Shown: positions 27,622 to 36,055 of the stretch, in pieces
Numbering within the stretch: the first letter of the stretch is position 1
Layout of the letters: every line of letters begins with the position of its first letter
Source: Nonomuraea coxensis DSM 45129
GTDB lineage: Bacteria > Actinomycetota > Actinomycetes > Streptosporangiales > Streptosporangiaceae
Direction: 5' to 3'
DNA length: 64,000 bases
Assembly: GCF_019397265.1 (NCBI RefSeq)
Contig: NZ_CP068985.1
Span: 6,750,001-6,814,000, forward strand
Notes under the pieces: generated by a model
The model's database searches: none
Told to the model about the DNA's origin: nothing
What the model saw: the letters and a program-made list of their open reading frames with translations, nothing else
Position numbers and translations under genes: made by a program

Positions 27622-28166
27622 GAGAAGAGTTGCTGCCGATGCTGCGCGGGGCCGCCCAGCGCACCGCCGACCTGGTCACGAGCATCCCCGAGGAGGAGTT
27701 CGGCCGGCCGACGCCGTGCCCGGAGTTCGACGTCAGGGGGCTGGTCAACCATCTGGAGTGGGGCGCCTCGCTGTTCGAGTCGGTCGCGGGCGGCGGCGGG
27801 TTCCTCCCGCCCAAGGAGTACACCGGCGACTTCCCCGAGCGGGTCGAGCGCATGCTGATCGCCTGGGACAAGCCGGAGTCGTGGGAGGGCGTCAGCGAGG
27901 CCATGGGCGGGCTGCCCCGCATCGTCCTCGCCCACATGGCGCTCACCGACCTGGTCGCCCACGGCTGGGACCTCTCCCGGGCGACCGGGCGCGGCTACGA
28001 GGTGGAGGAGGCGACCGCGGCCAGGCTGCTCGCCTTCGCCAGGGACATGGCGCCGATCGGCCGGGCGCGCGGCGCCTTCGGCGAGGAGGTCTTCGTGCCG
28101 GACGACGCGCCCACGCTGGAGAGGTTCCTCGGCCTCATCGGCCGGGATCCGGCCTGGAGACCGTGA
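27618..28166 (+). CDS. TIGR03086 family protein (DinB/MDMPI-like)
   Basis: A 182-residue four-helix-bundle protein of the mycothiol-dependent maleylpyruvate-isomerase-like/DinB group. Matches include FGRPTPCPEFDVRGLVNHLEWGA (first metal His), HMALTDLVAHGWDLSRATGR (two further metal His residues) and a C-terminal GAFGEEVFVPDDAPTLERFLGLIGRDPAW, which is nearly diagnostic. It may bind a divalent metal and act as a thiol-linked transferase. As third gene of the PKS operon it may tailor or detoxify the product. Its 3' end overlaps the convergent asparagine-synthase-like gene by 32 bp. Confidence 0.88.
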   Translation: MREELLPMLRGAAQRTADLVTSIPEEEFGRPTPCPEFDVRGLVNHLEWGASLFESVAGGGGFLPPKEYTGDFPERVERMLIAWDKPESWEGVSEAMGGLPRIVLAHMALTDLVAHGWDLSRATGRGYEVEEATAARLLAFARDMAPIGRARGAFGEEVFVPDDAPTLERFLGLIGRDPAWRP

Positions 28167-29910
28167 TCGGCTCCAGCCCCTCGGGCTGCTTGCCGGGGTG
28201 GAGCCCGGTGAGGAGGCAGCTGACGGTGTAGAGGTGCCAGGCGAGCGCGGGCTTCTTGACCACCGGGTCGGCGAACAGGGCCCGCGCCTCGTCGGGGTTC
28301 ACGATGGGCGCGAGCGCGTCGAGGCTGCCGAGCACCTGCCGGCGCAGCACGTCGGTGAGCGCCGGTCCCGGGCTGGTCCGCCAGCTCCAGCCGCCGCCGG
28401 TCTTCACGGTCGGCATGTGCGGCGGCGGGACGTGGGTCCAGGGCAGCCGCCGGGTCAGGCCCTCCGCGAAGCGCCACGGCTTGCCCTCGATCGGCACGTC
28501 ACGCAGGCGGGGCGCGAAGCGCAGGACGAGCTGGTAGATCACCTCTTCCGACAGCCGCCAGCGCTGGTCGAGGGCGAGCGCCGCGCGCACCACCCGGTTG
28601 TCCAGGAACGGCCGCACCGGATCGCCGCGGCGCAGCGCCCCGGCGCGCGCGCTGGCCTGCCAGCGGCCGACCTTGTACCAGATGTAGATGTGGTCGAGGG
28701 CCTCCAGCCGGTCGGCCCGCTCCTGCCAGGGGCGGGCCAGCTCGCGGGCGTGCTCGTTGGCCGCGGCCGTGAACAGCTTGTCGTCCTTGACGAAGGTCGT
28801 GGTGATCCTGCGCAGCAGGGCCTTGTCGCCGAGATCGGTCTGCAGGAGGTTGAGGCTGCCCGCGCGCAGCGTCTCGCCGCTCTGCCCGGACATGGTGGGC
28901 TTGCCGGAGTACGGCAGGTAGCTCACGATCGACTCGTACGCCGAGGTCATGCCCTCGCACGTGCGCAACGTCTCCCAGGCGCGGGCCAGCGGGTGCTCCA
29001 CCAGCACGGCGTCCTTCGCGGCCGTCTGCGGCGGCGCGATGACCGTGTGCTCGACCTTCAGCTCGGCGGCGATCCGGCGCGCGATGATCACGTCGGGGTG
29101 GGTGTCGAGGCCGTTCGTCGTCACCCTGAACGGCACCCGCGCGGCGTGCAGCAGCGCCGCCAGGATCCGGGTGTCGCGCCCGCCGGTCAGCGCCAGGTTG
29201 ACCGGCTCGCCCAGGGAGCGCAGCGGCGCGACGGTGGCGAGCAGCGCGTCGGCCAGCTCGTCCACGGCGGCCCGCTTGGCCCGGCGGCTCGCCGGGGGCG
29301 GCGCCGCCTGCGGCAGCGGGGTCTCGGTGATCACGCGCCGGCCGTCGCGCACCTCGACGCGCGTGCTCGGCCGCAGCGCCGACACCCCCTTGTACGGCGT
29401 CTCGTCCGACAGGAAGAACCCCTGACGGGCCATCGTCTGGAGCGCCAGGACGTCGTGTTCGACGCGGTCGCCCGGCTGGGCCACCAGGTGCACGAGCAGG
29501 GCGCGGCTGCCGACGAGGTGCAGGTCGGGCGTCTCGGCGTGGAAGACGGGGCACACCCGGTTGATCGCCGTGCCCGCGCCCAGCTCGCCGTCGCGGGCGT
29601 ACCAGGAGGAGAAGCAGCCGCCCAGCGTCTCGCCGGGGCCGCCGGGCAGCCGGGCGACGTCGGCGGGGTCGGCCAGGTGGCCGTTCAGCCCGATGACCCG
29701 GCCGCCGTGCTCGGACAGCAGCGGCGGCTGCCGGAGGTCGTCGGGCTCGTTGGTCCAGCCGAGCAGGGAGACGCCTCTTCCGTGCCACTCCTTGCCGCGG
29801 ATGACGTCGGGGGGCACCGGGAAGGCGAGCTCGATGACGGAACGGGCCTTCTCCAGGACATGGAGAGGGATCTCACCGTGCTTCGCGGCTATACCGAGGT
29901 AGACGCGCAT
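28135..29910 (-). CDS. Asparagine synthase-like ATP pyrophosphatase protein
   Basis: A 591-residue protein with the C-terminal asparagine synthetase (PP-loop) domain: NLALTGGRDTRILAALLHAA is the ATP-binding loop, with MTSAYESIVSYLPYSGKPTMSGQSGE, FLDNRVVRAALALDQRWRLS and PIEGKPWRFAEG further on. The N-terminal part resembles the class II glutaminase fold (GRVIGLNGHLADP) but the sequence starts MRVYLG and has no Cys2, so it should not use glutamine as nitrogen donor. Such relatives make amide bonds through acyl-AMP (for example beta-lactam synthetase or lasso cyclase). No precursor peptide or NRPS genes are adjacent. Starts at GTG 29919 or 29946 are also possible. Divergent from the vWA gene. 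Confidence 0.85.
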   Translation of the reverse strand: MRVYLGIAAKHGEIPLHVLEKARSVIELAFPVPPDVIRGKEWHGRGVSLLGWTNEPDDLRQPPLLSEHGGRVIGLNGHLADPADVARLPGGPGETLGGCFSSWYARDGELGAGTAINRVCPVFHAETPDLHLVGSRALLVHLVAQPGDRVEHDVLALQTMARQGFFLSDETPYKGVSALRPSTRVEVRDGRRVITETPLPQAAPPPASRRAKRAAVDELADALLATVAPLRSLGEPVNLALTGGRDTRILAALLHAARVPFRVTTNGLDTHPDVIIARRIAAELKVEHTVIAPPQTAAKDAVLVEHPLARAWETLRTCEGMTSAYESIVSYLPYSGKPTMSGQSGETLRAGSLNLLQTDLGDKALLRRITTTFVKDDKLFTAAANEHARELARPWQERADRLEALDHIYIWYKVGRWQASARAGALRRGDPVRPFLDNRVVRAALALDQRWRLSEEVIYQLVLRFAPRLRDVPIEGKPWRFAEGLTRRLPWTHVPPPHMPTVKTGGGWSWRTSPGPALTDVLRRQVLGSLDALAPIVNPDEARALFADPVVKKPALAWHLYTVSCLLTGLHPGKQPEGLEPITVSRPDPGR

Positions 29911-30044
29911 GTCCGTCACATCTATCTCATTTGCTCCGATTGTCACAACTGATCACGTATCGATCGCGGTTTGTGCTCGCTTGCGTCACCGCCCCGGCGA
30001 ACGACAGGTCAGGTCCGTCGTAAGAGGTCGGAGGTGGTTGAGAG

Positions 30045-31523
30045 ATGAGAATCCGCCCGTTGGCCATCGGCGCCGGCTTGGTCACCGTCCTCGTGCTCGC
30101 CGGGTGCGGGGGCTCCGGCGGCAGCGCGGGAAGCGCCGAGAACGCCAACGCCCCGAGGGCGTCCCAGTTGCCTGTCCGTCCGGAGTCGACCAGCGCGGAC
30201 GAGCAGGACGAGCAGGAGACGGCCACGGCCCAGATCTCCACGTTCGCGCTGGACGTGGACACCGCCTCGTACGGCTACGCCCGCCGCGCCCTCGGCGAGG
30301 GCCGCTGGCCCGAGCCGGACCGGATCCGCCCCGAGGAGTGGGTCAACGCCTTCCGCCAGGACTACGAGCAGCCGCCGGACGACGGGTTCACGGTGCACGT
30401 GGACGGCGCCCTGCTGCCCGGCGGCCGGGACGAGGCCGTGCTGCGGGTGGGCCTGCAGACCCGCGCCACCGAGGCCGCCGCGCGCCGGCCCGTCAACCTC
30501 ACCTTCGTGGTCGACGTGTCCGGCTCGATGGCCGAGACCGGCCGCCTCGACCTGGTGAAGTCCTCGCTGCGCACGCTGCTCGACCAGCTCGCGCCCGGCG
30601 ACCAGGTGTCCATCGTGGCCTTCAGCGACGAGGCCGAGGTGCTCGCCTCGATGACCCCGCTCACCGCCCGCGCCGAGCTGCTCGCCGCCGTGGACCGGCT
30701 CGACGTCGAGGGCGGCACCAACCTGGAGAGCGGCCTCGTCACCGGCTACCAGGAGGCGGCCAAGGCGTTCCGCCCCGCCGCCACCAACCGCGTCATCCTC
30801 CTCTCCGACGGCCTCGCCAACCAGGGCGAGACCGCGTGGCAGGGCATCCTCGCCCAGGTGAAGGAGTACGCGGGCCGCCAGGTCACGCTGCTCACCGTCG
30901 GCGTCGGCCGCGAGTACGGCGACACCCTGATGGAACAGCTCGCCGACAACGGCGACGGCATGGCCGTCTACGTCAGCTCCCAGGAGGACGCCGACAAGCT
31001 CTTCACCACCCAGCTCACGGCCACCGTCGAGCTGCGCGCCCGCGACGCCAAGGCGCAGGTGGTCTTCAACCCGTCCGTCGTCGACACCTACCGCCTCATC
31101 GGCTACGAGAACCGCGCCCTGTCCACCGAGGAGTTCCGCGACGACAGCCGCGACGGCGGCGAGATCGGCCCCGGCCACGCCGTGACCGCCCTCTACGCGC
31201 TCAAGCTCAAGCCGGGGGCGCGCGGGCAGCTCGCCCAGGCCACGGTCCGCTGGCAGGACCCCGACACCCGCGAGGCGTCCGAGGCCGGCAAGTCGCTGCG
31301 GGCCGCCGACCTGGCCAAGGGCGTCTGGGACAAGGGCACGCCGGTCCGGCTCCAGGTGGACGTGCTGGTGGCGGCGTTCGCGATGTACCTGCGGGAGCGC
31401 GAGGCGTTCGGGCTCGGCCTGCCGGACCTCGCCGAGCACTCCTCCCGGCTCGCCTCCCTGTCGGAGGACCCGATGGTGACCGAGCTGACGACGCTCATCG
31501 ACAAGGCCCGCTCGGTCGGCTGA
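30045..31523 (+). CDS. von Willebrand factor A domain lipoprotein (YfbK-like)
   Basis: A 492-residue lipoprotein: hydrophobic signal and lipobox LVLAGC (Cys22), a Ser/Ala/Glu linker, then the N-terminal YfbK domain (FALDVDTASYGYARRALGEG, RIRPEEWVNAFRQDYEQP), the vWA domain with the MIDAS motif DVSGSM, GGTN and LSDG, and a C-terminal DUF3520-type domain. The MIDAS residues are intact, so it likely binds Mg2+ and protein ligands at the cell surface. Start ATG 30045 is preceded by GGAGG. It is divergent from the asparagine-synthase-like gene and followed by a hydrolase gene. Confidence 0.93.
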   Translation: MRIRPLAIGAGLVTVLVLAGCGGSGGSAGSAENANAPRASQLPVRPESTSADEQDEQETATAQISTFALDVDTASYGYARRALGEGRWPEPDRIRPEEWVNAFRQDYEQPPDDGFTVHVDGALLPGGRDEAVLRVGLQTRATEAAARRPVNLTFVVDVSGSMAETGRLDLVKSSLRTLLDQLAPGDQVSIVAFSDEAEVLASMTPLTARAELLAAVDRLDVEGGTNLESGLVTGYQEAAKAFRPAATNRVILLSDGLANQGETAWQGILAQVKEYAGRQVTLLTVGVGREYGDTLMEQLADNGDGMAVYVSSQEDADKLFTTQLTATVELRARDAKAQVVFNPSVVDTYRLIGYENRALSTEEFRDDSRDGGEIGPGHAVTALYALKLKPGARGQLAQATVRWQDPDTREASEAGKSLRAADLAKGVWDKGTPVRLQVDVLVAAFAMYLREREAFGLGLPDLAEHSSRLASLSEDPMVTELTTLIDKARSVG

Positions 31524-31584
31524 CCCCGGCGCCTCCAGGAAAACGGTTTGCGGGCCGCCCGCCGGGCCGAGCAAGGTGTCAGGC

Positions 31585-32430
31585 ATGACACGGCACGTCC
31601 TGATCACCCCACCGGTCCGGCTCGGCGAGACCGTCCTGCCCGACGGCCGCCGCCTGGCCCGCGCCGAATGGGGGCCGGCGACGGGGACACCGGTCGTGCT
31701 CTGCCCGGGGGCGGGCACGAGCCGGTGGCTCGGCTTCGGCGCGGACGTCGTGGACGAGCTCGGCGTCCGCCTCATCTCCCTCGACCGGCCCGGCCTCGGC
31801 TCCTCCGACCCCGACGCCGGCCGCACCCTGACCTCCTGGGCCGCCGACGTGGCCGCCCTTGGCCTGGACGAGCCGCGGGTGGTCGGCTTCTCGCAGGGAG
31901 CGCCGTTCGCGCTGGCGTGCGCGTTCGTCCCGGGCGTCCGCCGGGTGGCGGTCGTCTCGGGCGCCGACGAGGTCGCCACCATGACCGGCGCGCTGCCCGG
32001 CCACTTCCGCGAGCTGGTCGAGACGGTCGCCGCCGACCCGGCCGCCGCCGAGACGTTCTTCTCCTCCCTCACGCCCGACGCCCTCTGGGACATGATCGTC
32101 CCGAACAGCCCCGCCGTGGACCGGGCGGTCTACGAGCAGCCCGAATTCGCCCGCGCCTACCGCCGGGCCATGGCCGAGGCCTTCGCCCAGGGGCCGGCCG
32201 GCTACGCCCGCGACAGCGTGCTCGCCATGAGCCCCTGGCCGTTCCCGCTCGCCGAGGTCGCCGTCCCGGTCGACCTCTGGTACGGCGACCTCGACCTGCA
32301 CCACTCCCCCGACCAGGGCCTCACCCTCTCCCGCCGGATCCGCGGCGCCCGCCGCCACCTGGTCCCCGGCGCGGGCGGCTCCCTGCTGTGGACGCACGCC
32401 GGGCCGATCCTGCGCGCCCTGCTGGAGTAG
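31585..32430 (+). CDS. Alpha/beta hydrolase
   Basis: A 281-residue alpha/beta-hydrolase fold enzyme. The nucleophile elbow is GFSQGAP (GxSxG); the oxyanion segment is LCPGAGTSRWLGFG; the acid is probably the Asp in YGDLDLHHSP; and the catalytic His may be in LLWTHAGP near the end. Substrate not predictable. ATG 31585 follows AAGGTG; GTG 31576 is also in frame. The gene is in the same direction as the vWA gene with a 61-bp gap. Confidence 0.88.
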   Translation: MTRHVLITPPVRLGETVLPDGRRLARAEWGPATGTPVVLCPGAGTSRWLGFGADVVDELGVRLISLDRPGLGSSDPDAGRTLTSWAADVAALGLDEPRVVGFSQGAPFALACAFVPGVRRVAVVSGADEVATMTGALPGHFRELVETVAADPAAAETFFSSLTPDALWDMIVPNSPAVDRAVYEQPEFARAYRRAMAEAFAQGPAGYARDSVLAMSPWPFPLAEVAVPVDLWYGDLDLHHSPDQGLTLSRRIRGARRHLVPGAGGSLLWTHAGPILRALLE

Positions 32431-32476
32431 CCGGTCCGTGATGGTCGGGGAGTCCGATACACTCGTACTCACGCAA

Positions 32477-32549
32477 GGGGCTATGGCGCAGTTGGTAGCG
32501 CGCCTCCATGGCATGGAGGAGGTCTGGGGTTCGAATCCCCATAGCTCCA
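32477..32549 (+). tRNA. tRNA-Ala (GGC)
   Basis: A 73-nt cloverleaf: acceptor stem GGGGCTA/TAGCTCC with discriminator A, D-arm, anticodon stem CCTCC/GGAGG with loop ATGGCAT (anticodon GGC, reads GCC) and T-arm CTGGG GTTCGAAT CCCCA. No CCA is encoded. The sequence differs from the other tRNA-Ala of this window at one position near the D-arm (TGG versus TAG). A strong stem-loop terminator follows. Confidence 0.97.
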
Positions 32550-32564
32550 CAGACCACCCAGAGC

Positions 32565-32594
32565 AAGGCCCGTCCGATGGATCGGACGGGCCTT
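32565..32594 (+). terminator. Rho-independent-type terminator of tRNA-Ala
   Basis: Perfect 13-bp stem AAGGCCCGTCCGA / TCGGACGGGCCTT with loop TGGA, 16 bp downstream of the tRNA and followed by a C/T-rich stretch (CTTCCGTTC). The loop holds the ATG at 32577, which is the only start codon before the hydrophobic protein frame that follows. Confidence 0.85.
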
Positions 32595-33056
32595 CTTCCG
32601 TTCGCTCCCGCCCGGCGGCGCGTTAAGATCATCCGCATCGTCGCCTTACTCAGGGCCGCCGTCGCCCGCCACCGCTTCGGGCGTCCTGCCGCCGTCGCCG
32701 TCGCGCTCTACCTGACCGCCGTCGCCGTCGCCGCCGGGTACGACGACGGGCGGTGGTTCACCTTCGTCGCGACGACGGTCAGCTGGCCGCCGGACGACGG
32801 GGTGCGGCTCCTGGCCGCGGCGGTCGGCGTGCTCAACGCGTGGGCGCTGTGGCAGATCCTGCGCGGCCCGGCCTCACCGCGCGCCGGGCCGCTGCCCGAC
32901 CTGGCCGTCGCCGGTCCTGGCCACTACCGCCTGCGCGTCCACGCCCGCACGCTGCCGTGGGACGAGAACGACCCCGGCGCGCCGCTGGAGGAGCACCTGC
33001 TCGTCGTCTATCCCGGCCGCTCGGCGGAGAAGGTCGTGCACCGCCCGCGCGGCTGA
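32577..33056 (+). CDS. Small membrane protein, unknown function (start uncertain)
   Basis: An open frame that encodes about 160 residues with one or two hydrophobic segments (PAAVAVALYLTAVAVAAGY; LLAAAVGVLNAWALWQIL) and a polar C-terminal part ending HLLVVYPGRSAEKVVHRPRG. I do not recognise the family. The only ATG in frame lies inside the tRNA terminator loop, and there is no ATG, GTG or TTG between it and the first helix, so either translation starts there or a rare start is used. The protein looks genuine by GC-position bias but the start is unresolved. Confidence 0.5.
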   Translation: MDRTGLLPFAPARRRVKIIRIVALLRAAVARHRFGRPAAVAVALYLTAVAVAAGYDDGRWFTFVATTVSWPPDDGVRLLAAAVGVLNAWALWQILRGPASPRAGPLPDLAVAGPGHYRLRVHARTLPWDENDPGAPLEEHLLVVYPGRSAEKVVHRPRG

Positions 33057-33092
33057 CCGGCTCAGGAGCGGGTGGCAGGACGGGGGGCGCCA

Positions 33093-33485
33093 TCAGAGCG
33101 TGTAGTCGAAGGTGTAGGAGTGGCCGCCGTCCGGGCCGATGACGATCCGCATCTCGCCGCGCAGGCCGGTCAGCTCCCCGGTCGCCGAGTCCGGCACCAC
33201 CGACACGCGCAGCGCATGCACGTCCCGGTCGCTGACCGCGTTGTGCTGGACGACGAAGCTGCCCGACCGGCCGTGCAGGGAGCCCTCGACGCGCTCCAGC
33301 GCCACGTACGCGCGGGAGTCCTCCACCGGGGTCGTGGCGATCAACAGCGTGACGAGGCTGGTGCCGGTGAGGTCGCCGTGGAAGGTCTTCGTCATGGTGA
33401 CAAGGCCGAGCGTGACGCCGTCGCGGTCCTCGTAGGGCTGCTTGGCGTCCCAGTTCGCGGTGTCGAAGGTTCCCTTTGCGGTCAT
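33093..33485 (-). CDS. DUF3224 domain-containing protein
   Basis: A 130-residue beta-barrel protein of the DUF3224 family: KGTFDTANWDAKQPYEDRDGVTLGLVTMTKTFHGDLTGTSL, GSLHGRSGSFVVQHN, and a C-terminal GPDGGHSYTFDYTL. Function unknown; similar proteins are small and cytoplasmic. ATG 33485 gives the usual MTAKG start; ATG 33494 is three codons upstream. It is 27 bp after the LLM oxidoreductase gene in the same direction, probably one transcript. Confidence 0.85.
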   Translation of the reverse strand: MTAKGTFDTANWDAKQPYEDRDGVTLGLVTMTKTFHGDLTGTSLVTLLIATTPVEDSRAYVALERVEGSLHGRSGSFVVQHNAVSDRDVHALRVSVVPDSATGELTGLRGEMRIVIGPDGGHSYTFDYTL

Positions 33486-33521
33486 GGCGTCCATGCTGGC
33501 GGACGTACCTGTCAGGTTCCG

Positions 33522-34304
33522 TCAGGTTCCGGCGAGGAGTTCCACGACCGGGGCGAACGCCTCCAGGCAGGCGGCGCTGACGGTCACGTACGACACCCCG
33601 AGCCGGTCCCTGCGGCGGCGCAGCACGTCCGCCATCTGCGCGGGCGTGCCCCGCAGCACGCCGGTGGCCTCGGGGCCGAGCGGGCCGAGCCAGGCGGGCG
33701 GCTCCGTGCCGGCGGCGGCCAGGCCCATGCCGAGCTCCAGGTCGTGGAAGCGGTCGCCGGCCAGCTCGTACAGCTCGTCGAGCTTGGCCGCGACCTGCTC
33801 CTCCGTGCAGTGCGGCGGGACGGCGAGCGCGACCGTGTCCGCCCTGGCGGCGGCCAGCCGCAGCAGCCGGGTGCCGGCGGCGGCGACGAGGATCGGCACG
33901 TCCTTCGCCTCGGCGGCGACCGCGTCGATGGTGTCGGCGAGCCGGCGCACCCGCGCGCCCGCGGCGCCGAACGGCAGGCCCAGCTCGGCGGCGTCGCGCG
34001 CGGCGTCCGGGCGGCCGGCGCCGAGGCCCAGCTCGAAGCGCCCCCCGGACAGCTCGCGCAGCGTGGCGGCCTCCCAGGCGACGGCGCGGGGCGTGCGGTT
34101 GGCGACGCTCAGCACGTACGTCCCGAGCCGCAGCCTGCTGGTGGCCGCCGCCGCCGCGGCGACCGCGCTGAACGGCGCGTACGTGCCGAGCGTGTCGGGC
34201 ACCAGCAGCGTGGCGTAGCCGAGGTCCTCGGCCCGCCGGGCCAGGCCGCACCAGTCGGGGGCTCGTCCGGCGACCACGCCGAACCTGAACGGATGATCGG
34301 TCAT
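33522..34304 (-). CDS. LLM class flavin-dependent oxidoreductase
   Basis: A 260-residue luciferase-like monooxygenase or F420-dependent reductase. It has the TIM-barrel pattern RFGVVAGRAPDWCGLARRAEDLGYATLLVPDTLG, TSRLRLGTYVLSVANRTPRAVAWEAATL and GGRFELGLGAGRPDA. The short length and AGRPDA loop suit the F420-type relatives of actinobacteria, but the cofactor is not certain. Start ATG 34304. Upstream of and probably cotranscribed with the DUF3224 gene. Confidence 0.88.
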   Translation of the reverse strand: MTDHPFRFGVVAGRAPDWCGLARRAEDLGYATLLVPDTLGTYAPFSAVAAAAAATSRLRLGTYVLSVANRTPRAVAWEAATLRELSGGRFELGLGAGRPDAARDAAELGLPFGAAGARVRRLADTIDAVAAEAKDVPILVAAAGTRLLRLAAARADTVALAVPPHCTEEQVAAKLDELYELAGDRFHDLELGMGLAAAGTEPPAWLGPLGPEATGVLRGTPAQMADVLRRRRDRLGVSYVTVSAACLEAFAPVVELLAGT

Positions 34305-34415
34305 ACCCCAGACGATCGCCTACGGGCGGCTGCGGCGCATCGTCCCCGGGACCGGTGACCGGCTACGTCCGTGGACGCAGCGCGGACCCGGCGGACTACT
34401 CCTCCGGCGGTAGGG

Positions 34416-35630
34416 CTACTCCCCCAGGAGGCGGCGGGTGAAGTCGTTGGCGAACTTTCCCTCCGGGTCGAGCCGCCGGGCGAGCGACCTGAACCGCTCG
34501 GGGCACGACGGCCACCGGGTGAACAGCTTGCCCCAGTGCGGCCGCGGCGCGAACGGCGCCAGCGTCTCCTCCACCAGCTCCAGCACCGGCCGCACGCCCT
34601 CGGGGTCCTTGATCCAGGTGAAGTGGACGCCGACGCTGTCGCGCCCGTGGAAGGGGCTGAGCCACAGGTCGTCGGCGGCCACGGTGCGCACCTCGGAGAT
34701 GTGCAGCACCGGCCGGATGCGCTCGCCGATCGCGAACAGCGCGCGCAGCGCCGCGACCGCGTGCTCGCGCGGCAGGATCAGCTCCGACTGCAGCTCGTCG
34801 CCCGCGCCGCTGGGCTCGAAGTCGGCGCGGAAGTGCGGCAGCCGCTCGTGCCAGGGGCCCGGCACGCCGAGCTGGGTGGTGCAGGGGCCGGCGGGCATGG
34901 CGGGCAGCGGGTGGCGCGGGCCGTCGGCGGGGCGGGTGCCGTACCAGTCGGCGGGGAGTTCGGGCTGCTCGCCGGCGCGCTTGAGCCAGACGCGGGTGTC
35001 GCGCCAGTCGGTGAAGAGGCTGACGCTGTAGCCGGCGGCCATGATGGCGTCGAAGTGGGCCAGGGCCTCGACCGGCAGGCCCTCGCGGACGTACTGGCGC
35101 ACCTCGAAGGCGGGCACCACGTCGAGGGTGAGCGAGGTGACGATGCCGAGCGCGCCCAGCGCGACCACCGCGCCGGGGAAGTCGGCGTCGCCGCGGGCGA
35201 GGGTGAGCGGCGAGCCGTCGGCGGTGACGAGGTCGAGCGAGGAGACGGCGGCGGCGAGGCTCGGGATGGCGTCGCCGGAGCCGTGGGTGCCGGTCGCGAC
35301 CGAGCCGGCGACGGAGATGTGCGGCAGCGAGGCCAGGTTGGCCAGCGCGAGGCCGTGCGCGTCGAGCTGCCGGGCGAGCCGCGCGTACGTCGTGCGCGCC
35401 GGCACCCGGACCTGGGCGGCGGCGCGGTCGATCTCGACGGCGTCCGGCATCCGGTCGAGGACGACGAGGTCGCCCGTGGTGTCGGCGACGTCGTTGAAGG
35501 AGTGGCCGCTCCCGAGCGCCCGGATCCGGGCGCTGCCCGCGACGAGCCGGCGTAGTTCGTCGAGGGAGGAGGGATGGTGGACGTCACTTGCCCGGAATGC
35601 GGTGTTTCCCGCCCAGTTGCTCAGCGTCAC
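34416..35630 (-). CDS. aldO: Alditol (xylitol) oxidase-like FAD-binding oxidoreductase
   Basis: A 404-residue VAO-family flavoenzyme close in pattern to Streptomyces AldO, which oxidises xylitol and sorbitol to aldoses with release of H2O2. It has the PCMH FAD domain with RALGSGHSFND, where His43 matches the covalent-FAD His of AldO; HISVAGSVATGTHGSG; and the substrate-site residues Glu and Arg in ISEVRT and Lys in HWGKLF. The end reads FANDFTRRLLGE. It starts at GTG 35630. It is divergent from the PLDc_N protein and just outside the arabinose locus, which fits a wider pentose/pentitol role, though no operator is seen. Confidence 0.9.
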   Translation of the reverse strand: MTLSNWAGNTAFRASDVHHPSSLDELRRLVAGSARIRALGSGHSFNDVADTTGDLVVLDRMPDAVEIDRAAAQVRVPARTTYARLARQLDAHGLALANLASLPHISVAGSVATGTHGSGDAIPSLAAAVSSLDLVTADGSPLTLARGDADFPGAVVALGALGIVTSLTLDVVPAFEVRQYVREGLPVEALAHFDAIMAAGYSVSLFTDWRDTRVWLKRAGEQPELPADWYGTRPADGPRHPLPAMPAGPCTTQLGVPGPWHERLPHFRADFEPSGAGDELQSELILPREHAVAALRALFAIGERIRPVLHISEVRTVAADDLWLSPFHGRDSVGVHFTWIKDPEGVRPVLELVEETLAPFAPRPHWGKLFTRWPSCPERFRSLARRLDPEGKFANDFTRRLLGE

Positions 35631-35710
35631 GCGCTTACCTTCCCACAGCGGCCGCTTGTCAGCCCGGCCAGGTGCCGCTAGTTTCGTCTGGCCGCTGACG
35701 GAGGTGCGCC

Positions 35711-36055
35711 GTGCTCTACCTGTACGAGGCCATGGGCCTGGTCACGCTCGTGCTGTGGCTCTACTGCCTGTTCGACGTGATCACCACGCCCGAACCGCTG
35801 TGCCGCAACCTGCCCAAGATCTTCTGGCTGGTGATCGTGTTCCTCGCGCCGCTGGTCGGCTCGCTGGTGTGGCTGCTGGCCGGGCGCCCGGAGCGGCGGC
35901 CGGCGGCTCCGCCGAGCGCCTTCCCCGAGTACGACCGCCCCGGCCGCTTCGCCGCCACCAGCCCCGACGACGACGAGGAGTTCCTGCGCCGCTGCCGCGA
36001 ACGCGCCGAGGAGCAGCGCAGGAACGCCCCGCCGAAACCCACCGAGGAGGGTTAG
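35711..36055 (+). CDS. PLDc N-terminal domain membrane protein
   Basis: A 114-residue protein with two membrane helices of the PLDc_N type ([42 protein letters not shown]) followed by a charged cytoplasmic tail ([19 protein letters not shown]). Such proteins are small membrane proteins of unknown role, often near phospholipase D homologues but here alone. GTG 35711 follows GGAGGTGCGCC. It overlaps the convergent araA stop by 4 bp. Confidence 0.85.
   Translation: MLYLYEAMGLVTLVLWLYCLFDVITTPEPLCRNLPKIFWLVIVFLAPLVGSLVWLLAGRPERRPAAPPSAFPEYDRPGRFAATSPDDDEEFLRRCRERAEEQRRNAPPKPTEEG

Noticed and set aside
28135-29910. Lasso peptide or NRPS cluster around the asparagine-synthase-like gene
   Set aside because: No small precursor gene, leader-binding protein, protease or carrier domain was seen within several kb.
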